This document shows positions 6,896 through 9,145 of a stretch of DNA of 9,145 nt, in pieces. The position numbers and the translations under genes were made by a program. Within the stretch, counting starts at the first letter, position 1. Each line of letters starts with the position of its first letter. This DNA is from Desulfobulbaceae bacterium (GTDB lineage Bacteria; Desulfobacterota; Desulfobulbia; Desulfobulbales; Desulfurivibrionaceae), in assembly GCA_003557565.1 (NCBI GenBank), contig PWOG01000239.1, positions 1 to 9,145 on the forward strand, given 5' to 3'. The notes beneath the pieces were generated by a model. That model was not told the DNA's origin. It did no database searches and saw only the letters and a program-made list of their open reading frames with translations.

Positions 6896-6919
6896 GGGTT
6901 TATTTTTGTTGATAAACCC
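6896..6919. repeat. 8-bp inverted repeat GGGTTTAT-N8-ATAAACCC, operator-like
   Basis: Perfect 8-bp arms with an 8-bp spacer and no T-tract, so it is not a terminator. TTGATA at 6909-6914 overlaps its right arm and could be a -35 element with TATATG at 6934-6939 as -10 (19-bp spacer, long). On that reading the dyad would be an operator on a promoter reading toward hcyS. Confidence 0.35.
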
Positions 6920-6999
6920 GGGCGTTCATGGCATATATGGTCAGAAACCACAAGCTGGAAAAAGCAGTTCAGTCTTGGCGGATTACTAAAAAATGTGGA

Positions 7000-7036
7000 A
7001 TCCGGCGAATTGCGTGGAGACCAGCAACCGCCGGGT
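7000..7036 (+). promoter_or_regulatory. Extended hairpin in the leader upstream of hcyS
   Basis: Positions 7000-7007 (ATCCGGCG) pair with 7029-7036 (CGCCGGGT; one U-G pair). Inside, TTGC (7010-7013) pairs with GCAA (7024-7027), and after a bulged G, TGG (7015-7017) pairs with CCA (7021-7023) over an AGA loop. This gives about 15 pairs in a 37-nt hairpin with one internal loop and one bulge, a plausible sensor domain in front of the attenuator-like element that begins 8 nt later. Confidence 0.5.
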
Positions 7037-7043
7037 GTAGACG

Positions 7044-7083
7044 ATCGACGGGGTATTTTACTTTGCCACGTCGATAATTTTTT
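7044..7083 (+). terminator. Terminator-like hairpin with U6 tract inside the hcyS leader (candidate attenuator)
   Basis: ATCGACG (7044-7050) pairs perfectly with CGTCGAT (7069-7075). With A7068 bulged the stem extends by two G-C pairs (7051-7052 with 7066-7067). The stem is followed by AA and six T (7078-7083). No gene precedes it on this strand, so it would not terminate an upstream gene but could attenuate transcription into hcyS, whose ATG is 47 nt further on. In the opposite orientation there is no T-tract. Confidence 0.5.
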
Positions 7084-7090
7084 AAATACC
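7052..7090 (+). promoter_or_regulatory. Second helix interleaved with the terminator-like stem (pseudoknot or switch)
   Basis: GGTATTT (7052-7058), inside the loop of the previous hairpin, is the exact complement of AAATACC (7084-7090), just after the U-tract. The order of strands is A-B-A'-B', which allows an H-type pseudoknot with a 1-nt first loop and an 8-nt AAUUUUUU third loop, or competition between the two helices. The 10-nt joint between B and A' is longer than in simple pseudoknots. Confidence 0.4.
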
Positions 7091-7097
7091 AATAAAA

Positions 7098-7113
7098 GTC
7101 GGCCCGGGCCGAC
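7098..7113. repeat. Perfect 16-bp palindrome next to the hcyS ribosome binding site
   Basis: GTCGGCCCGGGCCGAC is identical to its reverse complement. It ends 7 bp before the GAGG ribosome binding site. It could be a repressor operator, or an RNA hairpin (6 pairs with a CCGG loop) affecting translation initiation. It has no T-tract. Confidence 0.55.
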
Positions 7114-7120
7114 AATTTGT

Positions 7121-7124
7121 GAGG
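7121..7124 (+). promoter_or_regulatory. Ribosome binding site deciding the hcyS start
   Basis: GAGG lies 6 nt before ATG 7131. This favours that ATG over the in-frame GTG at 7119, which has no Shine-Dalgarno and would add four residues (MRLV) before a standard MQIKVNG start. Confidence 0.6.
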
Positions 7125-7130
7125 TTAGTC

Positions 7131-7340
7131 ATGCAGATTAAGGTTAATGGCGAAGCCAAGGAATTTTCGGCGGAGCAGTTGAATGTGTCCCACGTTCTGG
7201 CCAGCCAGAACGTGGAATCTCCGGATATGGTGGCAGTTCAGGTTAACGGCGCTTTTGTGGACAAGGGTGAATTCGACAGCCGGGAGCTCCAGGAAGGCGA
7301 TAGCGTGGAGTTTCTTTATTTCATGGGCGGCGGCGCCTGA
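7131..7340 (+). CDS. hcyS: ThiS/MoaD-like sulfur carrier protein ending in Gly-Gly-Gly-Ala (HcyS-type)
   Basis: A 69-residue ubiquitin-fold sulfur carrier. It opens with MQIKVNGEAKEF, has the VAVQVNGAFVDK core strand and loop, and ends LYFMGGGA. ThiS proteins share this fold but end at the Gly-Gly, whose carboxylate is adenylated and converted to a thiocarboxylate. Here one extra Ala follows. In the Wolinella succinogenes homocysteine pathway, HcyS carries a C-terminal Ala removed by the metalloprotease HcyD before activation by HcyF and sulfide transfer through MetY. The next genes are a MetY-type enzyme (overlapping stop/start, TGATGA) and a ThiF-like E1, the same partners. ThiS for thiamine is the alternative, but there is no thiG, thiH or thiC nearby. 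The family call is firm; the HcyS assignment is inferred from the extra Ala and context. Confidence 0.85.
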   Translation: MQIKVNGEAKEFSAEQLNVSHVLASQNVESPDMVAVQVNGAFVDKGEFDSRELQEGDSVEFLYFMGGGA

Positions 7341-8578
7341 TGAACGGTTTTGCCACCAGGGCCGTGCACGGTGCCGGCGGTGGTGTTGCCGACCAGGCCC
7401 ACGGCGCTCTTCGGGGTCCGGTCTACGACACGGTCTCTTTTGATTTTGCCTCCGCCGAGGATATTGCCGCTGCTTTCGCCGGCCGCAAGGCGGCCCATTC
7501 CTATTCCCGGATAACAAATCCCACCGTGGCCGAACTTGAAGGCCGGGTGCAGTCCCTGGCCGGGGGAGTGGGGGTGGTGGCGCTGTCTTCGGGGATGGCG
7601 GCGATTTCCACGGCTATCATGGCCCTGGCCGGGGCCGGTACCAATATTGTCGCCGCCCGCTCCCTGTTTGGCAACACCACCTCGCTGCTGACCCACACCC
7701 TGGCCCCATGGGGACTTGAAACCCGGTTTGTGGACATGGACGACCATGCGGCGGTGGCTGCGGCCATGGACGCCGATACCCGGGCCGTTTTTTGTGAAAG
7801 CATCACCAACCCGCAGCTGGAAGTGGCCGATATTCCAGCCCTGGCCGCTATCTGCCGGGAGAGGGGAGTGCCCCTGGTGGTGGACAATACCGCCACCACC
7901 TTTTATCTGTGTCGGGCCGGGGAACTGGGCGCCGATATCGAGATTGTCTCCTCCACTAAATATATCTCCGGGGGCGGCACCACCGTTGGGGGGCTTATCA
8001 TCGATCATGGCAGCTTTCCCTGGAGCAAATCCCCCCGGCTGGCGGAGTTTGCCAAGGGATTTGGCCCTTTTGCTTTCATAGTTGCCCTGCGCCGGGAAAT
8101 TTCCCGTAACATCGGGGCCTGCCTGGCGCCCCACAATGCCTGGCTCCAGACCCTGGGCCTGGAAACCATGGCCCTGCGGGTGGAGAAAAGCTGTCATAAC
8201 GCCCTTGCCCTGGCCCGGTTCCTCAAACAACTGCCGGGGGTACGGGCGCTGAACTACCCCGGTTTGCCCGGCAGCCCTTATCATGAACTGGCCGGCAACC
8301 AGTTTGGCGGCCGCTATGGCGGCATTCTTACCTTTGAGCTGGCCGGGCGGCGGGAATGCTTCGCCTGCCTGGACAGATTGCGACTGATTAAACGGGCCAC
8401 CAACATCAACGACAACAAGACCCTGGCCATCCACCCCGCCTCCACCATCTTTACGGAATTTTCCCAGCAGGAGCGGGAAGCCATGGGGGTGGGTGAAGGG
8501 ATGATCAGGATTTCAACCGGGATCGAAGACAGCGAAGATCTGCAACGGGACCTGGAACAGGCCATAGGGAGCGCGTGA
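7340..8578 (+). CDS. metY: O-acetylhomoserine sulfhydrylase-type PLP enzyme (Cys/Met metabolism family)
   Basis: A 412-residue fold-type I PLP enzyme of the Cys/Met metabolism family. It contains Y55 and R57 in YSRITNPT, which contact the cofactor phosphate of the neighbouring subunit, and the SSGMAA phosphate-binding loop. Asp182 in VVDNT pairs with the pyridine nitrogen, and Lys207 in SSTKYISGGG forms the Schiff base. The C-terminal half (NAWLQTLGLETMALRVEKSC) and the LIKRATNINDNKTLAIHPAS segment look most like O-acetylhomoserine sulfhydrylases, which replace the acetyl group of O-acetylhomoserine with sulfide to give homocysteine. Cystathionine gamma-synthase or a lyase are alternatives from sequence alone. 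The start ATG overlaps the hcyS stop (ATGA), implying translational coupling. Placement between a sulfur carrier and its E1 supports sulfide delivery from the carrier thiocarboxylate rather than free sulfide. Full length; no missing key residues. Confidence 0.92.
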   Translation: MNGFATRAVHGAGGGVADQAHGALRGPVYDTVSFDFASAEDIAAAFAGRKAAHSYSRITNPTVAELEGRVQSLAGGVGVVALSSGMAAISTAIMALAGAGTNIVAARSLFGNTTSLLTHTLAPWGLETRFVDMDDHAAVAAAMDADTRAVFCESITNPQLEVADIPALAAICRERGVPLVVDNTATTFYLCRAGELGADIEIVSSTKYISGGGTTVGGLIIDHGSFPWSKSPRLAEFAKGFGPFAFIVALRREISRNIGACLAPHNAWLQTLGLETMALRVEKSCHNALALARFLKQLPGVRALNYPGLPGSPYHELAGNQFGGRYGGILTFELAGRRECFACLDRLRLIKRATNINDNKTLAIHPASTIFTEFSQQEREAMGVGEGMIRISTGIEDSEDLQRDLEQAIGSA

Positions 8579-8582
8579 TTTT

Positions 8583-9145
8583 ATGGATTACTCACCACAG
8601 CAGCTGGAACGGTACAGCCGGCACATTATTTTGCAGGAAGTAGGAGTGGAAGGACAGGAAAAGATCGCGGGCGCCCGGGTGCTGATCGTCGGCGCCGGCG
8701 GCCTGGGTTCGCCGGCGGCCCTTTATCTGGCCGCCGCCGGGATCGGCACCATCGGCATCGTCGATGGCGACGTGGTGGATCTTTCCAACCTGCAACGCCA
8801 GATTGCTCACCACACCCAGGATGTGGGCCGGGCAAAGGTAGATTCCGCCGCAGAAAAGATGGTGGCCATCAACCCCGATGTCAAGGTACAAACCCACCGG
8901 ATGCTGCTTTGTGCGGACAATATCCGGGAGGTGATCAGGGACTATGATTTCGTTATTGACGGCACCGACAACTTTCCCACCAAGTTTCTGGTCAATGACG
9001 CCTGCGTGATGGAAAATATTCCTTTTTCCCACGGCGGCATCCTCCGTTTCGATGGCCAGACCATGACCGTGGTCCCGCATGAATCCTCCTGTTACCGCTG
9101 CACCTTTCGTCAGCCGCCGCCCCCCGATGCCGTACCCACCTGTTC
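8583..9145 (+). CDS. hcyF: ThiF/MoeB/HcyF-like adenylyltransferase for the sulfur carrier, 3' end beyond window
   Basis: E1-like enzyme that would adenylate the C-terminal Gly of the carrier, preparing it for sulfur transfer. The visible 187 codons start MDYSPQQLERYSRHIIL, a family hallmark, followed by the ATP-binding GAGGLGSPA (37-45), the IVDGDVVDLSNLQRQI strand and loop that coordinates ATP, and GTDNFPTKFLVNDAC. The zinc knuckle half C170-x-x-C173 (CYRC) follows, with C187 in PTC at the last full codon, aligning with the conserved Cys of ThiF/MoeB. ATG at 8583 has AGGGAG at 8566-8571 and begins 4 nt after the metY stop, so it is clearly in the same operon. ThiF and MoeB are near-identical in these motifs; HcyF is chosen because of its neighbours. 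The second zinc CxxC and the C terminus are missing only because the window ends. Confidence 0.92.
   Translation, partial: MDYSPQQLERYSRHIILQEVGVEGQEKIAGARVLIVGAGGLGSPAALYLAAAGIGTIGIVDGDVVDLSNLQRQIAHHTQDVGRAKVDSAAEKMVAINPDVKVQTHRMLLCADNIREVIRDYDFVIDGTDNFPTKFLVNDACVMENIPFSHGGILRFDGQTMTVVPHESSCYRCTFRQPPPPDAVPTC

Larger units (their letters stand above)
6525..7130. other. Divergent intergenic region between FIST gene and hcyS operon
   Basis: This stretch of about 600 bp is richer in AT than the flanking genes. Weak frames here (for example 6676-6912 plus strand, GTG start, very basic product) lack ribosome binding sites and family resemblance, so I call no gene. It contains a tandem 8-bp repeat TTAAGAAA (6592-6607), overlapping dyads built from TACC half-sites (6640-6670), a dyad TGTTTG-GT-CAAACA (6820-6833), a 9-bp direct repeat CACATTGTT at 6815 and 6855, an 8-bp inverted repeat at 6896-6919, and the structured leader at 7000-7113. 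Promoters for both divergent operons should lie here, but I cannot place either with confidence. Confidence 0.6.

Noticed and set aside
6676..6912. Basic 78-codon plus-strand frame in the divergent intergenic region
   Set aside because: GTG start with no ribosome binding site, AT-rich composition giving Lys/Arg by chance, and overlap with dyad elements.
6940..7095. Known SAM-I, SAM-II, SAH or cobalamin riboswitch upstream of the methionine operon
   Set aside because: Short similarities (GGAGACCAGC, GCAACC) recall pieces of the cobalamin and SAM-I cores, but the remaining conserved segments and the required order of helices are absent by eye. An Rfam search would settle it.
7131..7340. ThiS of a thiamine operon
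   Set aside because: The C-terminal Ala after the Gly residues and the MetY-type neighbour favour HcyS, and no thiamine gene is seen in the window.
7316..8434. Minus-strand open frame of 372 codons over metY
   Set aside because: Gly/Pro/His-rich shadow of the clear PLP enzyme; no motif or ribosome binding site.

Overview
The window looks like a piece of a fairly GC-rich, motile, probably anaerobic Gram-negative bacterial chromosome. A sigma54-type two-component system, a NIT-domain chemoreceptor and a protein-thiocarboxylate methionine gene set together suggest Desulfobacterota (former Deltaproteobacteria). This is inferred from gene families only; no rRNA or other phylogenetic marker is present. 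There are no tRNAs, insertion sequences or CRISPR repeats.

The left two thirds (1-6524) are a co-oriented minus-strand signalling block. In transcription order it holds a FIST-domain sensor protein (6524-5325), a GAF/hybrid histidine kinase (5295-3580), an NtrC/AtoC-type sigma54-dependent response regulator (3376-1958) and a methyl-accepting chemotaxis protein with a NIT sensor domain (1758 to beyond the left edge). The natural reading is a ligand-sensing FIST protein working with a soluble kinase that phosphorylates the NtrC-type regulator. A GG-N10-GC sigma54-like element lies directly upstream of the chemoreceptor and could make it a target. The kinase reading frame contains one in-frame TAG exactly where relatives have Gln, just before the conserved MEALGMLAGGIAHDFNN block. 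The gene is therefore either a very fresh nonsense mutant, a sequencing error, or read through.

The right end (7131-9145) is a plus-strand operon: a ThiS/MoaD-like sulfur carrier ending in Gly-Gly-Gly-Ala, an O-acetylhomoserine sulfhydrylase-type PLP enzyme (stop/start overlap ATGA), and a ThiF/MoeB-like adenylating enzyme cut by the window end. This matches the HcyS-MetY-HcyF protein-thiocarboxylate route to homocysteine described in Wolinella succinogenes. The extra C-terminal Ala predicts a HcyD-type metalloprotease gene, most likely just beyond the right edge.

The two divergent transcription units are separated by about 600 bp (6525-7130) of comparatively AT-rich DNA without a convincing gene. 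Its right part, just upstream of the sulfur-carrier gene, is strongly structured. It has a 37-nt extended hairpin, then two interleaved 7-bp helices, the first followed by a U6 tract (attenuator or H-type pseudoknot geometry), then a perfect 16-bp palindrome next to the ribosome binding site. I do not recognise it as a known SAM, SAH or cobalamin riboswitch, so it is a candidate unclassified regulatory leader for homocysteine/methionine synthesis.
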